64,000 nt of DNA, from positions 62,001-126,000 of the forward strand of contig JAUQQC010000006.1 in NCBI GenBank assembly GCA_030550025.1. The letters are read 5' to 3'. Position numbers and translations under genes: made by a program. Shown here piece by piece: positions 1-8,361 of the stretch. The notes beneath the pieces are model-generated. The model was given only the letters and a program-made list of their open reading frames with translations, was not told where the DNA came from and searched no databases. Origin of the DNA: Acidobacteriota bacterium (GTDB lineage: Bacteria > Acidobacteriota > Blastocatellia > HR10). The stretch's first letter is position 1. The number at the start of each line of letters is the position of its first letter.

Positions 1-469
1 CGCCCACTCGGACCCCACGACAGTTCACCAGCGAGAGCACGAGCAGACATGCGATGGCTGCGATCTTGTTCCCTCGCTCCGAGAGGGGAAGGAAATGGCC
101 GAGGTAAATGGCAAATCCAGCCGCGAGCGCCGCAATCGAACCCGTCTTGATCACCAGAAACTGCGTCCAGCCGTAGAGGAATCCCCAGAGCGGGCCATAC
201 GCGAGGCGCAAGTAGACATATTCGCCACCGACGCGGGAGAACGCTGCCCCTAACTCCGCATAGGTGAAGGCGCCCAGGAGCGACAATCCTCCGGCCAGAA
301 GCCACACGGCGAAGACCAAGCCCGGTGCCTCCACCGCTCGCGCGATCGTGTTCGGGACGATGAAAATGCCCGTCCCGATGATCGTCCCCACGATGATCGA
401 GCTGGCCTCCTTCAGACCGAGCCCGCGTTGCAACTTCTCCTCATCGAGTGTCGGCATGGGAGCGGCCAT
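1..469 (-). CDS. APC-family amino acid permease, N-terminal part
   Basis: This gene runs off the left edge, so only about 156 N-terminal residues are visible. After a short charged N-terminus, the first membrane segment carries the motif VGTIIGTGIF at about residues 26-35. That glycine-rich pattern is the substrate-binding TM1 signature of the APC (amino acid-polyamine-organocation) family, and at least three further hydrophobic segments follow. The protein should be an inner-membrane amino acid transporter, but the substrate cannot be told. The ATG at 469 follows a GGAGGGAAG ribosome site. It lies 14 bases after the M28 peptidase gene and is probably the last visible gene of that operon, perhaps importing amino acids that the peptidase releases. 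Confidence 0.85.
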   Translation of the reverse strand, partial: MAAPMPTLDEEKLQRGLGLKEASSIIVGTIIGTGIFIVPNTIARAVEAPGLVFAVWLLAGGLSLLGAFTYAELGAAFSRVGGEYVYLRLAYGPLWGFLYGWTQFLVIKTGSIAALAAGFAIYLGHFLPLSERGNKIAAIACLLVLSLVNCRGVRVG

Positions 470-483
470 CTTCCCTCCTCCTC

Positions 484-2562
484 TCAGCGACGCTCTTTTA
501 GCCTCACCCATCCCTTCGCCACCAACTCGTTGACGAACGCTTCGACGTCCGCCAGCGTCACGTTCTCGAATTCGGCGAATGCGGCCCAATAAATGTGCGC
601 GAGGCTTCGTTCTCCATCGATCAGGTTCTTGATGAGCATCGCGAGCCTCGGCTCCACCTGCGGGGACCTATACTCCAGCCATGCGCGAAATCCTGGTCCA
701 AGCGGGAGCACGCGCGTGGGGATGAGCTGATGGAGGCGTAACTCTTCCGCCTCCGGTTCCAATTCCTTCGGCGCGACGCCGAGCATCCGACACATGCGCT
801 CATACTCCTCGGCCAGAAGCCGGACCGCCGCTTCTTGAAGGACGAAGAGATTCCATGTGAAGCCGGATTCGTATTTGAGCGTGGCGACGGAGTCGGACGT
901 TCCTTCAGTGAGCGCGAGCTTCGCGAGCGAGGCGAGGATGCGACTCTCGTGCTCGTAGGCCTGTTGCACGATGTGGTACGCGCGTTTGAAGCGCGCGTGG
1001 ACGTTCTCGCGGGTGCTCTCGGCGATCCACCGCAACGCCCGCGCTTCGGCTTCCCCGAGGCGTTCCGCTCCCCCGGCGCGCACCTCGGCCAGGAGTTTCG
1101 GAAGATCGCGCGCCGTCACACCGGCCAGGAAAAGAGCGCACGCGGCGCCCAGGAAAACCATTCGCTTGAGCGCCGTCGGATCCAGATGTTCGACCCGGTC
1201 ATCGCTTGTGTGGATGTATCGGAGCGAAGGCGCTGCTAAGCTGATCGAAGGGACGCCGATGCCATTCGTCTCGAAGACGAGATGATCCGAGATCGGCGCA
1301 TATGGCCAGAACTGTACGGCGAAAGGATCGCGCGTCCCCGTCGGCGCGACAAAGAGCGGCGAAGGCGCGCGTGCGACCGGCGCCAACTCCGAGGCCAAGC
1401 GCGCGATCGCCCGCAGGACGTCGTCAGCGAACGTCCCCATCCAGCTCGGTTGTTGGATCGCGATGAAATCCGTGCGCCCGTGCCGATCTCCGCCCGCTTG
1501 GTCCAGGTTGATGTTGATCAGGAGGCGCCGCGCCTCTTCGGGATGGGCGAAGAAATAGCGATATGTGCCCTCGATCTCCGTCACCCACCAGAAGCGGATC
1601 GTCCGAAGAGGCGGGGCGATCTTCCCCTGGCGGATAAGCGTCAGAAGGACGCGCGCGATCTCCAAAAGGGCGGCGCTGCCGGAGGCATTGTCGTTCGCTC
1701 CCGGTGGCGGATGATCGAGATGGGCCGTGAAGACGATGTCTTGATCGCGGATGCGCGTGCCGGGGATTTCCGCGAGGACCATTTTCATCTGTCCAGGCCA
1801 CTGCATCTCCACGCGCAAGTGGACGCGAGCGCGGAGTCGTTCCCCTCGTGCCAGGCGCTGCGCGAGCGCTCGACCGCGAGCTGGCGAAAGCATGAAGGCA
1901 AATCCCTTCGTTCCTTCTCGCGCGCGCTCTGGAGAGAGCTGTCCCCAGGCGATGGCTTCTTCGGATGGCGCGATGCCGAAGAATGCGCTCTGCGCATACG
2001 AGAGGATGCCCACGGCCCCGCGTTCGGCGATCGCCAACGGCTCGACCTGATGCGGCGGACCACTGGCCAGCACGATCTTGCCCCGTACGTCCACGCCGCG
2101 ATAATCGGCGGCGCTCGTCCCCGCGCCAACGGAGATGAGCTCAGCCTCCACATCGGCATCACGGCTGTACTGAGCGACGGAGAGCGGGATCTCAGCGGCG
2201 TCGGCGAGCAGGATGGGCTCCGGATCGAGCACCCAGAGCTCTCCGCGTTGCACGTTCCACGAGGGAATATCGGCGGGAAAACTGAGGATGCGCACATCGG
2301 TCAATCCGATGGCGCGCGCGCGTTCGGCCACGATCTCAGCCGCGCGAGCGAATCCCGGGGAGGCCGGATACCGAGCGAGCGCCGCCAGCGCCGTCGTCGT
2401 CTCCAAGACGCGCTCGCCCGATGCTTCGGCGAGAAGCTGGGTGACGAGGTCCGACGGCAGCAATGACGTTTGTGGCGCAGCCGTAAGGGGAGTTGTGAGG
2501 TTCACCAGGACGAAGAGGCTGAGAAAAGGGTGTGCTCGATGCGTCCCACGAATGCGCTTCAT
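484..2562 (-). CDS. Secreted M28-family zinc peptidase with PA domain
   Basis: The protein has 692 residues. A signal peptide ends near the TAAPQ at about residue 30, a protease-associated (PA) domain lies at about 130-215, and an M28 metallopeptidase domain follows. The metal-binding pattern HLDHPPPGANDNASG is at about residue 279, followed by the Glu-rich TEIEGTY, by NLDQAGGD and by a late HTSDD. These fit the co-catalytic two-zinc aminopeptidases. The ATG at 2562 overlaps the upstream isocitrate dehydrogenase stop as ATGA, which fixes the start and shows translational coupling. A longer reading from 2661 would overlap that gene by 100 bases and lose the signal peptide. It probably releases amino acids from peptides outside the cytoplasm. 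The C-terminal 200 residues are not assigned. Confidence 0.88.
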   Translation of the reverse strand: MKRIRGTHRAHPFLSLFVLVNLTTPLTAAPQTSLLPSDLVTQLLAEASGERVLETTTALAALARYPASPGFARAAEIVAERARAIGLTDVRILSFPADIPSWNVQRGELWVLDPEPILLADAAEIPLSVAQYSRDADVEAELISVGAGTSAADYRGVDVRGKIVLASGPPHQVEPLAIAERGAVGILSYAQSAFFGIAPSEEAIAWGQLSPERAREGTKGFAFMLSPARGRALAQRLARGERLRARVHLRVEMQWPGQMKMVLAEIPGTRIRDQDIVFTAHLDHPPPGANDNASGSAALLEIARVLLTLIRQGKIAPPLRTIRFWWVTEIEGTYRYFFAHPEEARRLLININLDQAGGDRHGRTDFIAIQQPSWMGTFADDVLRAIARLASELAPVARAPSPLFVAPTGTRDPFAVQFWPYAPISDHLVFETNGIGVPSISLAAPSLRYIHTSDDRVEHLDPTALKRMVFLGAACALFLAGVTARDLPKLLAEVRAGGAERLGEAEARALRWIAESTRENVHARFKRAYHIVQQAYEHESRILASLAKLALTEGTSDSVATLKYESGFTWNLFVLQEAAVRLLAEEYERMCRMLGVAPKELEPEAEELRLHQLIPTRVLPLGPGFRAWLEYRSPQVEPRLAMLIKNLIDGERSLAHIYWAAFAEFENVTLADVEAFVNELVAKGWVRLKERR

Positions 2563-3563
2563 GCCTCCAGCTCCGCCAAGATCGCCTCGGTGAATTCCGT
2601 CGTCGTCGCCGTCCCACCCACATCGCGCGTGCGAATCTGTCGCTCGGCGAGCACCCGACACAAGGCCGCATAAATGCGGTCGGCCGCATCCGCTTCCCCG
2701 ATGTGGCGCAGCATCATCAAGGCTGACAGCAGCATCGCCGTCGGATTGGCCAGATTCTTGCCGGCGATGTCCGGTGCGCTCCCATGTACGGCCTCGAAGA
2801 CGGCGATTGTGTCTCCGAGGTTCGCCCCGCCAACGACCCCCAATCCGCCGACGAGTCCAGCTGCGAGATCAGAGATGATGTCGCCATAGAGATTCTCCAG
2901 GAGCAAGACGTCGAACTGCTGCGGATTCATCACCAGTTGCAGACAGGCGTTATCCACGATCTTCTCCTCGATCTCGATCTCAGGATAGTCGCGCGCGACG
3001 CGCCGGAAGCAGTCCAAAAAGAGCCCATCCGAGAGCTTCATGATATTGGCCTTGTGCACGGCCGTCACTTTCCGCCGGTTCTCTCGGCGTGCGTACTCGA
3101 AGGCGAAGCGCGCGATGCGCGTCGAGGCGCGCTCGGTGATGATCTTGAGCGACTCGACGACGCCCGGCACGACGATGTGCTCCAGCCCCGAATAGAGATC
3201 CTCCGTGTTCTCGCGTACGACGATGAGGTCAACGGAGCCGAAGCGCGTGGGGACGCCGGGCAGGCTCCGCACCGGGCGAAGATTGGCATACAGGTCCAAT
3301 TCCTTCCGCAGGCGCACATTGACGCTCGCGAAGCCCTCGCCGATGGGCGTCGTGATCGGCCCTTTGAGAGCGACGCGATTGCGCTCGATGGATTCCAATA
3401 CCGCGAAGGGAAGCGGATCGCCATAGCGGTTGAGCGCTTGCATCCCCGCGATGTGTTCCTCCCACTCGATGGGGACGCGGGCCGCTGCGAGGATCCGAAC
3501 AGTGGCCGCCGAGACTTCCGGCCCGATGCCGTCTCCCGGGATCAGTGTGATCGTATATGCCAT
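2559..3563 (-). CDS. NAD-type isocitrate dehydrogenase
   Basis: This 334-residue member of the isocitrate/isopropylmalate dehydrogenase family begins MAYTITLIPGDGIGPEV. The substrate motif RENTEDLYSGLEH at about 115-128 and KANIMKLSDG at about 166-175 are of the isocitrate type; isopropylmalate enzymes have a different sequence there. The metal-binding NLYGDIISDLAAG lies near 222-234 and the nucleotide loop HGSAPDIAGKNLANP follows. The short length and loop resemble NAD-dependent IDH3-like enzymes rather than the E. coli NADP enzyme. It oxidises isocitrate to 2-oxoglutarate in the TCA cycle. It lies 18 bases after the amidohydrolase gene and overlaps the M28 peptidase gene by 4 bases. Homoisocitrate dehydrogenase is the main alternative. 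Confidence 0.88.
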   Translation of the reverse strand: MAYTITLIPGDGIGPEVSAATVRILAAARVPIEWEEHIAGMQALNRYGDPLPFAVLESIERNRVALKGPITTPIGEGFASVNVRLRKELDLYANLRPVRSLPGVPTRFGSVDLIVVRENTEDLYSGLEHIVVPGVVESLKIITERASTRIARFAFEYARRENRRKVTAVHKANIMKLSDGLFLDCFRRVARDYPEIEIEEKIVDNACLQLVMNPQQFDVLLLENLYGDIISDLAAGLVGGLGVVGGANLGDTIAVFEAVHGSAPDIAGKNLANPTAMLLSALMMLRHIGEADAADRIYAALCRVLAERQIRTRDVGGTATTTEFTEAILAELEA

Positions 3564-3581
3564 CGTCTTCGTTCGCGCTCC

Positions 3582-4973
3582 TCAGCGGTTTTTCACCTCA
3601 TTGCGCGGGACCTCGATCACTCGACCATCTTTGATGACCAGGACGACCTGGCGCAGCGCTTCCGGATCGAGCAACGGATCGCCGTCCACGACGATCAAAT
3701 CCGCAAGCTTGCCGGGTTCGATCGTCCCCAGCTCTCGCTCCCGCCCAAGCGCTTCCGCACCCATGCGCGTGGCCATCTGGATGACTTCGATCGGGGAAAT
3801 CCCCATGCTCGCGTAGAGCGCCAGTTCTTTGTAGAACCGACCATGTGGGATGAGGTCCGATCCCGTATCGGGTCCGAGCGCGATCTTCACGCCGAGCAGA
3901 CGCGCGCGCGTGAGGCCGCGAAAGGCCTCTCGCAATGTGCGCTTCGGATCGTATCCTCGCGCTCGCCATTCGAGCACGTTGCGGCGCCAGAGGGCCGCCC
4001 GCTGTGCGAGCGCTTGTAGGATCTCAGCCGGGAGCCGATTGTACAGCGGCGGCTCGATCAGGTCTTCGTCGGTTTTCTCCAGCGGATCCACGCGTTGCGC
4101 TTGAATCTGATAGAGCGTCGGCACGAGGATGATGTTGCGGCGAGCCATCTCCAGAAGCAACCGGTCATCGTAGGCGCGCAGTGGGGCCATGTGTTCGATC
4201 GTGTCCGCGCCGGCCATCACGGCTAAACGCACGGCCTCATCGTAGGGAGCATCCACATGGACGGCGACCTTCACCCCCGCGCGATGGGCTTCAGTGACGA
4301 TCGCTGAGAGTTCTTCGAGCGTGGGAAGCGGGCGTTGGCGCGTCAGTCTCACCTTCACGAAATCGATGCCTTTAGCGATCTGCTCTCGGACTTTCCGTCG
4401 CGCCTCCTTCACGCCGTCGTATTCGAGGAAGAGGGGGGACGAAGGCTGCGCTGGGTCTCTCTTGACGAACTGCGGCCCGGAAGCGAAAAGCCTCGGCCCG
4501 TCGGCTTCGATCTGTTCCCGCAGCTTGAGGACGAGTTCACTAGATCCGCAATCGCGCAGGCTCGTCACCCCGGAGAGGAGATCGAGTCGGGCGTTCTGCA
4601 GGATGACGTGCCGAAGCTTCTCCGGCGTGTCGGTGAACTCGGCGTCTCGCTCCCCAAGCCCGAGTCCCTCCAAATGCGCGTGCGCATCAATGAGCCCGGG
4701 GAGGATGAATTTCCCCTGCACGTCAATCACGTTCACGCCGGTGGGAATTCGCACGCGCCCCAGTCGTCCCACGGCCTTGATCTTATTGCCCGCGATGAGG
4801 ATGACCGGATTCTCGAACGGCAAAGGGGTATTGCCATCAATGAGCCATCCCCCGACGAGCGCCAGCGTGATCTCGGCTTCCGCTTCGTCGTTGGCGCGGA
4901 GGCGTTCCGACAGCGGGAGGCCACCGAACACAAGAAGCGCGAGAGTGAGAAGGAGTCGTGCGCGCATGCTCAT
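3582..4973 (-). CDS. Secreted metal-dependent amidohydrolase
   Basis: The protein has 463 residues, with a signal peptide over about residues 1-27 and a complete amidohydrolase barrel. Visible ligands are HAHLEG after the first strand, a candidate carbamylated lysine in FVKVRL, the histidines in VAVHVDA and TIEHMAP, and the aspartate of GPDTGSD. The C-terminal IEPGKLADLIVVDGDPL is typical of imidazolonepropionase-like and prolidase-like secreted amidohydrolases, so it probably cleaves a cyclic amide or a dipeptide. The ATG at 4973 overlaps the stop of the upstream MNT/HEPN remnant as ATGA. Longer readings back to 5390 would cover that gene and lack a signal peptide. Substrate unknown. Confidence 0.85.
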   Translation of the reverse strand: MSMRARLLLTLALLVFGGLPLSERLRANDEAEAEITLALVGGWLIDGNTPLPFENPVILIAGNKIKAVGRLGRVRIPTGVNVIDVQGKFILPGLIDAHAHLEGLGLGERDAEFTDTPEKLRHVILQNARLDLLSGVTSLRDCGSSELVLKLREQIEADGPRLFASGPQFVKRDPAQPSSPLFLEYDGVKEARRKVREQIAKGIDFVKVRLTRQRPLPTLEELSAIVTEAHRAGVKVAVHVDAPYDEAVRLAVMAGADTIEHMAPLRAYDDRLLLEMARRNIILVPTLYQIQAQRVDPLEKTDEDLIEPPLYNRLPAEILQALAQRAALWRRNVLEWRARGYDPKRTLREAFRGLTRARLLGVKIALGPDTGSDLIPHGRFYKELALYASMGISPIEVIQMATRMGAEALGRERELGTIEPGKLADLIVVDGDPLLDPEALRQVVLVIKDGRVIEVPRNEVKNR

Positions 4974-5431
4974 GATTCCGGCAAATGGCTCTCCACCATG
5001 CGAACCGCGAGTCCTGCCCCTTCCATCGCCCAGCGAGCATCGTCCACGCCGCACCCTTTGGTAGGAGGGAGATCGAGGTCTCCGTAGAAGGAGAGCTCGC
5101 GCTCCTTCCGAAGCCATTTCGGGATGACCGCCAATTCTTCGACGCGCTCGCGGACGGGTTCCAGAAACCGGTCGCATCGTCCCGGAATGGGGCCACTCGC
5201 GTCGTGCCAGAGCGGAGGCTCGATGCCCACCGGTCGCAGCGGGCCTTTCAGCGCCGACTCCACGGTCTCCTGGGTCTTGCGGACAACGTCCGCATCGGAT
5301 TCCGGCGTCGCCGTCCCGCGGGCTGCCGAGCCGAGGACGGTCGTGATGAGGCGTTCTTTGTAGACATCCGCGGCTTCTTCGAGAAGCCAAGGGAGGAGTC
5401 CATCAAAGGGAGCGCGCGTTGAAAGTTTCAC
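4970..5431 (-). pseudogene. MNT-HEPN toxin-antitoxin remnant fused by internal deletion
   Basis: The 153 residues read as two halves of different proteins. The first third, including WLLEEAADVYKERLITTVL and GSAARG with ESDAD shortly after, has the GS-x(n)-DxD active-site motif of minimal nucleotidyltransferases (MNT). Directly after this the chain turns into the C-terminal half of a HEPN protein, with VRKTQETVESALKG, a Trp-His-Asp and RKERELSFYGD. Intact MNT and HEPN partners are normally two separate genes of about 100-130 residues each, acting as antitoxin and toxin. Here the end of MNT, including its third catalytic acid, and the start of HEPN are missing, but the frame is kept. The GTG at 5431 has a GGAGCAGG site; an ATG at 5485 is the alternative. 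Activity is doubtful. Confidence 0.6.
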
Positions 5432-5510
5432 AACACCTGCTCCCGGCGCCGCGTGGCGCTCAAGCTGTGTCCTTCCCTCGTGCATGGCATCGCTATTGTA
5501 CAGCAGGCTT

Positions 5511-5519
5511 TGCTAAAAT
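5511..5519 (+). promoter_or_regulatory. Extended -10 promoter upstream of the CDF exporter
   Basis: TGCTAAAAT is an extended -10 element (TGn plus TAAAAT). It would start RNA near 5526, ahead of the small reading frame at 5549 and the CDF exporter at 5804. No good -35 box lies at the usual distance, which extended -10 promoters do not always need. Confidence 0.4.
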
Positions 5520-5548
5520 AACCAGTCCTTCGAGCGAGGAGGGAGCGC

Positions 5549-5770
5549 ATGAATCGTGCGCGACCGCGGGAGGAGGGTGAGCGATCTCGCGCTCGATTTG
5601 CCGCCGCGCCGGCGGGATGTTTCCGCCGCTTGAGATCGAGGCTCGCCCTCGCGCCCGTCGGAATGAGCCCTCGCGCTCGCGTCGAAGGACAGTGGCGTCT
5701 GGCGGATATTCCGCCGCGCTTTCCGACGGAGTGGCGTCAGGCGCTTTTCGCGCGGCGCGGAGCCGAGTAG
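5549..5770 (+). CDS. Possible small Arg-rich leader protein
   Basis: This 73-codon reading frame is the only candidate in the 370 bases between the MNT/HEPN remnant and the CDF exporter. It starts with ATG after GAGGAGGGAGCGC, a strong ribosome site, about 23 bases after the predicted transcription start, and it ends 33 bases before the exporter. The product is rich in arginine and proline and matches no family I recognise. The same stretch holds a perfect hairpin (CGGCGG and CCGCCG around a 7-base loop), so it could be an untranslated leader instead. I saw no consensus of the NiCo or Mn riboswitches that precede some metal exporters. Confidence 0.3.
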   Translation: MNRARPREEGERSRARFAAAPAGCFRRLRSRLALAPVGMSPRARVEGQWRLADIPPRFPTEWRQALFARRGAE

Positions 5771-5803
5771 GATTCGAGCGTTCTTTGGGTATGGAGGAAG
5801 AGC

Positions 5804-6679
5804 GTGCTTCCGAAGCGAGATGGCGCACGGCCATTGTTTCACGTCTTCCTTCTGACGAGCGGCTACATGGTCGTTGAGGCCGTCGGGGGGTGGCTGACCA
5901 ATAGCCTCGCGCTTTTGGCTGATGCCGGGCATATGCTCACGGACGTCGCGGCGTTGGCCTTGGCTCTGGGCGCGATGTGGATGTGCGAGCGAAGCGCGCC
6001 GCCAGAGAAGACCTATGGCTACTATCGGCTCGAAATCCTCGCGGCGTTGCTGAACGCCGTCATCCTGATCATCATCTCCTTGGCCATCTTCCACGAGGCT
6101 TACGAGCGCATTCAGCGACCGCCGCATGTGCGGGGGGCGGAGATGATGCTGATCGCGCTCGGAGGGCTCGTCGTCAACGGAGTCGGGGCCGCGCTCTTGC
6201 ATCGGGCGCGCCATCGGAGTTTGAACGTGCGGGGCGCCTTCTTGCATGTCGTGAGCGATGGGATGGGCTCGATCGGTGCGTTGCTGGCCGGAGGGCTCAT
6301 TTGGACGAAAGGGTGGTACCTCGCTGATCCCGCCATGAGCTTCCTGACAGGCGGATTGATCATCGTGTGCGCGTGGCGATTGCTCAAGGAGGCGGTCAAT
6401 ATCCTGATGGAGGCGACGCCCGCGCACATTGATATTGCGGGCGTGGAGCGCGTGATTCGCAGCGTCCCAGGGATTCAAGATGTCCACGATCTGCACGTCT
6501 GGACGATCACCTCGGGGAAGGATGCCTTGAGTGCGCACGTCATTTTGGCGGAGGACCATGTCTCGCCGAAGGAAATCCTCCAAGGGATCCGGGCGCGGCT
6601 GAAGGAAATCTACGGCATCGAGCACGTGACGATTCAGATCGAGACGCCGGATTTCGAGGAGGAGGAGATTCATTTCTGA
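5804..6679 (+). CDS. CDF-family divalent metal cation exporter (CzcD/ZitB-like)
   Basis: The 291-residue inner-membrane protein has six hydrophobic segments. Two metal-site motifs are visible: ADAGHMLTDVAAL in the second helix and HVVSDGMGSIG in the fifth. These are the His/Asp pairs of the zinc-type cation diffusion facilitators, which export Zn, Co or Cd in exchange for protons. The soluble C-terminal domain, with DVHDLHVWTI near residue 228, is the dimerising ferredoxin-like fold of the family. The start is a GTG at 5804 after GGAGGAAG. The tail EEEEIHF is acidic. It is followed by the tmRNA gene, which has its own promoter. The metal is inferred from the family only. Confidence 0.9.
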   Translation: MLPKRDGARPLFHVFLLTSGYMVVEAVGGWLTNSLALLADAGHMLTDVAALALALGAMWMCERSAPPEKTYGYYRLEILAALLNAVILIIISLAIFHEAYERIQRPPHVRGAEMMLIALGGLVVNGVGAALLHRARHRSLNVRGAFLHVVSDGMGSIGALLAGGLIWTKGWYLADPAMSFLTGGLIIVCAWRLLKEAVNILMEATPAHIDIAGVERVIRSVPGIQDVHDLHVWTITSGKDALSAHVILAEDHVSPKEILQGIRARLKEIYGIEHVTIQIETPDFEEEEIHF

Positions 6680-6689
6680 GCGAGATGCA

Positions 6690-6719
6690 TTGACCGCTTT
6701 CAGCGGTCGGTGATACAAT
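6690..6719 (+). promoter_or_regulatory. Sigma-70-type promoter of ssrA with palindromic spacer
   Basis: TTGACC (6690-6695) and TACAAT (6714-6719) are separated by 18 bases, and the predicted start lies a few bases before the tmRNA 5' end at 6732. A perfect inverted repeat, GACCGCT-TTC-AGCGGTC at 6692-6708, runs from the -35 box into the spacer. It may be an operator or the terminator hairpin of the CDF gene. Confidence 0.7.
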
Positions 6720-6731
6720 CGCTTGTGGTCT

Positions 6732-7089
6732 GGGGGTGACATGGGTTCGACGGGGGTCAAGAGGCGACGGGGTGCATGCCGGGTACCGTGCCGGCCCGAA
6801 AGAGGCACGGAAAAAAACAACTGCCAACGCGCAGTACGCTCAGGCCGCGTGAAGACGGCCTCGCTCCTCCTCACCTCGCCCGCGGGTGAGGGATGGGGCG
6901 CCGACCCAGACGGGCTCGGTCAGGGCGATCGATCGGCGCGCCCTGGCGACACCGGGATGCCGATCTAGTCGCGTGAGGCGCGCGTCGCCTCGCCTCCTCG
7001 CGCGGCGAATCGTCGAGAGGCGACTAAGCATGTAGAGCCTCGCGCCGGAAGGCCCTCGGACAGCGGTTCGATTCCGCTCACCTCCACCA
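6732..7089 (+). ncRNA. ssrA: Transfer-messenger RNA (tmRNA)
   Basis: The 5' end GGGGGTGACATGGGTTCGAC and the 3' end GGTTCGATTCCGCTCACC plus TCCACCA are hallmarks of one-piece tmRNA. The first seven bases pair with CACCTCC at 7079-7085, leaving A and an encoded CCA, and the GGTTCGATTCC T-arm is present. The gene is 358 bases long, the usual size. tmRNA with SmpB rescues stalled ribosomes and adds a degradation tag. A reading frame for the tag lies at 6823-6852. It sits alone behind its own promoter between the CDF exporter and the coiled-coil protein gene. Confidence 0.95.
6823..6852 (+). other. Proteolysis tag reading frame inside tmRNA
   Basis: Starting from the GCC at 6823 the codons give ANAQYAQAA followed by TGA. 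This fits the usual form of a tag that starts with Ala-Asn and ends in Ala-Ala. The antepenultimate residue is Gln where most bacterial tags have Leu (ALAA). The resume codon is inferred from the pattern; reading further upstream in frame would add Lys-Lys-Thr-Thr. Confidence 0.6.
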
Positions 7090-7113
7090 TTTTCATATCT
7101 TGGGTCGGCGATC

Positions 7114-7569
7114 ATGTTCGACGATCTTTTCTCCTCATCGCTCAAGAGTGCGGAGGAGCGGGCCTCCAAGTTAGAGCGGCTGGCCGAGATTCAAGATGAG
7201 CTGCAACGGCTCATTGACGTGCGGCGGCGCTTGATGGAGCGACTCGCGCGCATGCGGAGCGAATTGGAAGGGCATCGTCGGGAGAGCCTCGACATCCGCA
7301 TGCGAACCATGGATTTGGTGAATCGCATCCGGCGACGACTGCAGGAGTCCCCTGGCAGCTCGATCACTCCGGAAGAGGAGCGCATGCTCGCCGAGCTGGA
7401 AGCCTGGCAACAGCGCTTGGAGCGAGACATCACCGATCTGGAACACCGCGTGAAGGTCGCGGCCTTCGAGGCCGAGAGCCTGGAGGTGACGTTGAGCGAA
7501 TTGCGCGAGCAGGCCGACGCCATTGCCGCCGAGCTCGAGCAAGAGGAGGGATTCTCCGAGAAGCATTAA
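7114..7569 (+). CDS. Coiled-coil protein of unknown function
   Basis: This 151-residue protein consists almost wholly of charged heptad-like helix, with long stretches rich in Glu, Arg and Leu from about residue 12 to 145. A short break around PGSSITPEEE at about 89-98 suggests two helices forming a hairpin. It has no signal peptide, membrane segment or catalytic motif that I recognise. It starts 24 bases after the end of tmRNA and lies 6 bases before rph, so it is probably co-transcribed with rph and the genes behind it. The resemblance to zinc-ribbon or SMC-like coiled coils is only compositional; no cysteines are present. Confidence 0.7.
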   Translation: MFDDLFSSSLKSAEERASKLERLAEIQDELQRLIDVRRRLMERLARMRSELEGHRRESLDIRMRTMDLVNRIRRRLQESPGSSITPEEERMLAELEAWQQRLERDITDLEHRVKVAAFEAESLEVTLSELREQADAIAAELEQEEGFSEKH

Positions 7570-7575
7570 AGGCCG

Positions 7576-8361
7576 ATGAGTGAGACGGCATTGCGTCAGG
7601 ATGGACGTCGCCCGGACATGCTGCGCCCGATTCGGATTCTCCCCGATTTCCTGAAGTTCGCTGAAGGTTCGGTCTTGATCGAGTGTGGCGATACGAGAGT
7701 TATTTGCGCGGCGAGCGTGGAGGAACGCGTCCCTTCGTTCCTGCGCGGCACAGGGAGGGGGTGGATCACCGCCGAGTACGCCATGTTGCCGCGCGCGACC
7801 GAGACGCGAACGCCGCGCGAGACGGCGCGCACGCAGCCGTCCGGGCGCACGCAGGAGATCCAGCGATTGATCGGGCGGAGCCTCCGCGCCGTCGTGGATT
7901 TGGATAAGCTCGGCGAGCGGACGATCCTCCTCGATTGCGATGTCGTTCAAGCTGATGGGGGGACGCGGACGGCTTCGATCACGGGTGCTTTCGTCGCCTT
8001 GGTCTTCGCCCTGCGGCGGTTGTACGAGACGGGGGCGATCGCCGAATGGCCCGTGCGCGATTATGTCGCTGCCGTCAGCGTGGGAATCGTCGACGGCCTG
8101 CCGATGCTTGATCTGCGATATGAGGAGGATAGCCGAGCGGCCGTGGATATGAACGTCGTGGGCACGGGCGACGGACGGTTCGTGGAGATTCAGGGGACGG
8201 CCGAGAGCGAACCGTTCACCGAGGAGCAGCTTCAACAGTTGCTCGCGCTTGCGCGTCAGGGCATTGCTCAGGTGATCGAGATCCAGCGGGCCGTCCTCGG
8301 GCCGTGGCCGGCGACCGCAGGTCTCTCTCACGAGGACGCCTCGTCCATTCGCGAGTTATGA
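7576..8361 (+). CDS. rph: Ribonuclease PH
   Basis: The 261-residue protein matches RNase PH along its whole length: [13 protein letters not shown] at the N-terminus, [14 protein letters not shown], the phosphate-site region [19 protein letters not shown], and [19 protein letters not shown]. The enzyme uses phosphate to trim the 3' ends of tRNA precursors in the cytoplasm. The chain is slightly longer than the usual 240-255 residues because of a short C-terminal tail. The gene ends with an ATGA overlap into the next gene, so the two are translationally coupled. The start at 7576 lies 6 bases after the coiled-coil gene, and no better ATG is available. Confidence 0.95.
   Translation: MSETALRQDGRRPDMLRPIRILPDFLKFAEGSVLIECGDTRVICAASVEERVPSFLRGTGRGWITAEYAMLPRATETRTPRETARTQPSGRTQEIQRLIGRSLRAVVDLDKLGERTILLDCDVVQADGGTRTASITGAFVALVFALRRLYETGAIAEWPVRDYVAAVSVGIVDGLPMLDLRYEEDSRAAVDMNVVGTGDGRFVEIQGTAESEPFTEEQLQQLLALARQGIAQVIEIQRAVLGPWPATAGLSHEDASSIREL

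Noticed and set aside
5520-5803. NiCo (czcD) or yybP-ykoY metal riboswitch before the CDF gene
   Set aside because: No conserved core of either class could be identified by eye; only generic GC hairpins are present.
5513-6874. Minus-strand open frame of 453 codons
   Set aside because: It lies opposite the CDF exporter, which has clear transporter motifs, and would run through the ssrA promoter.
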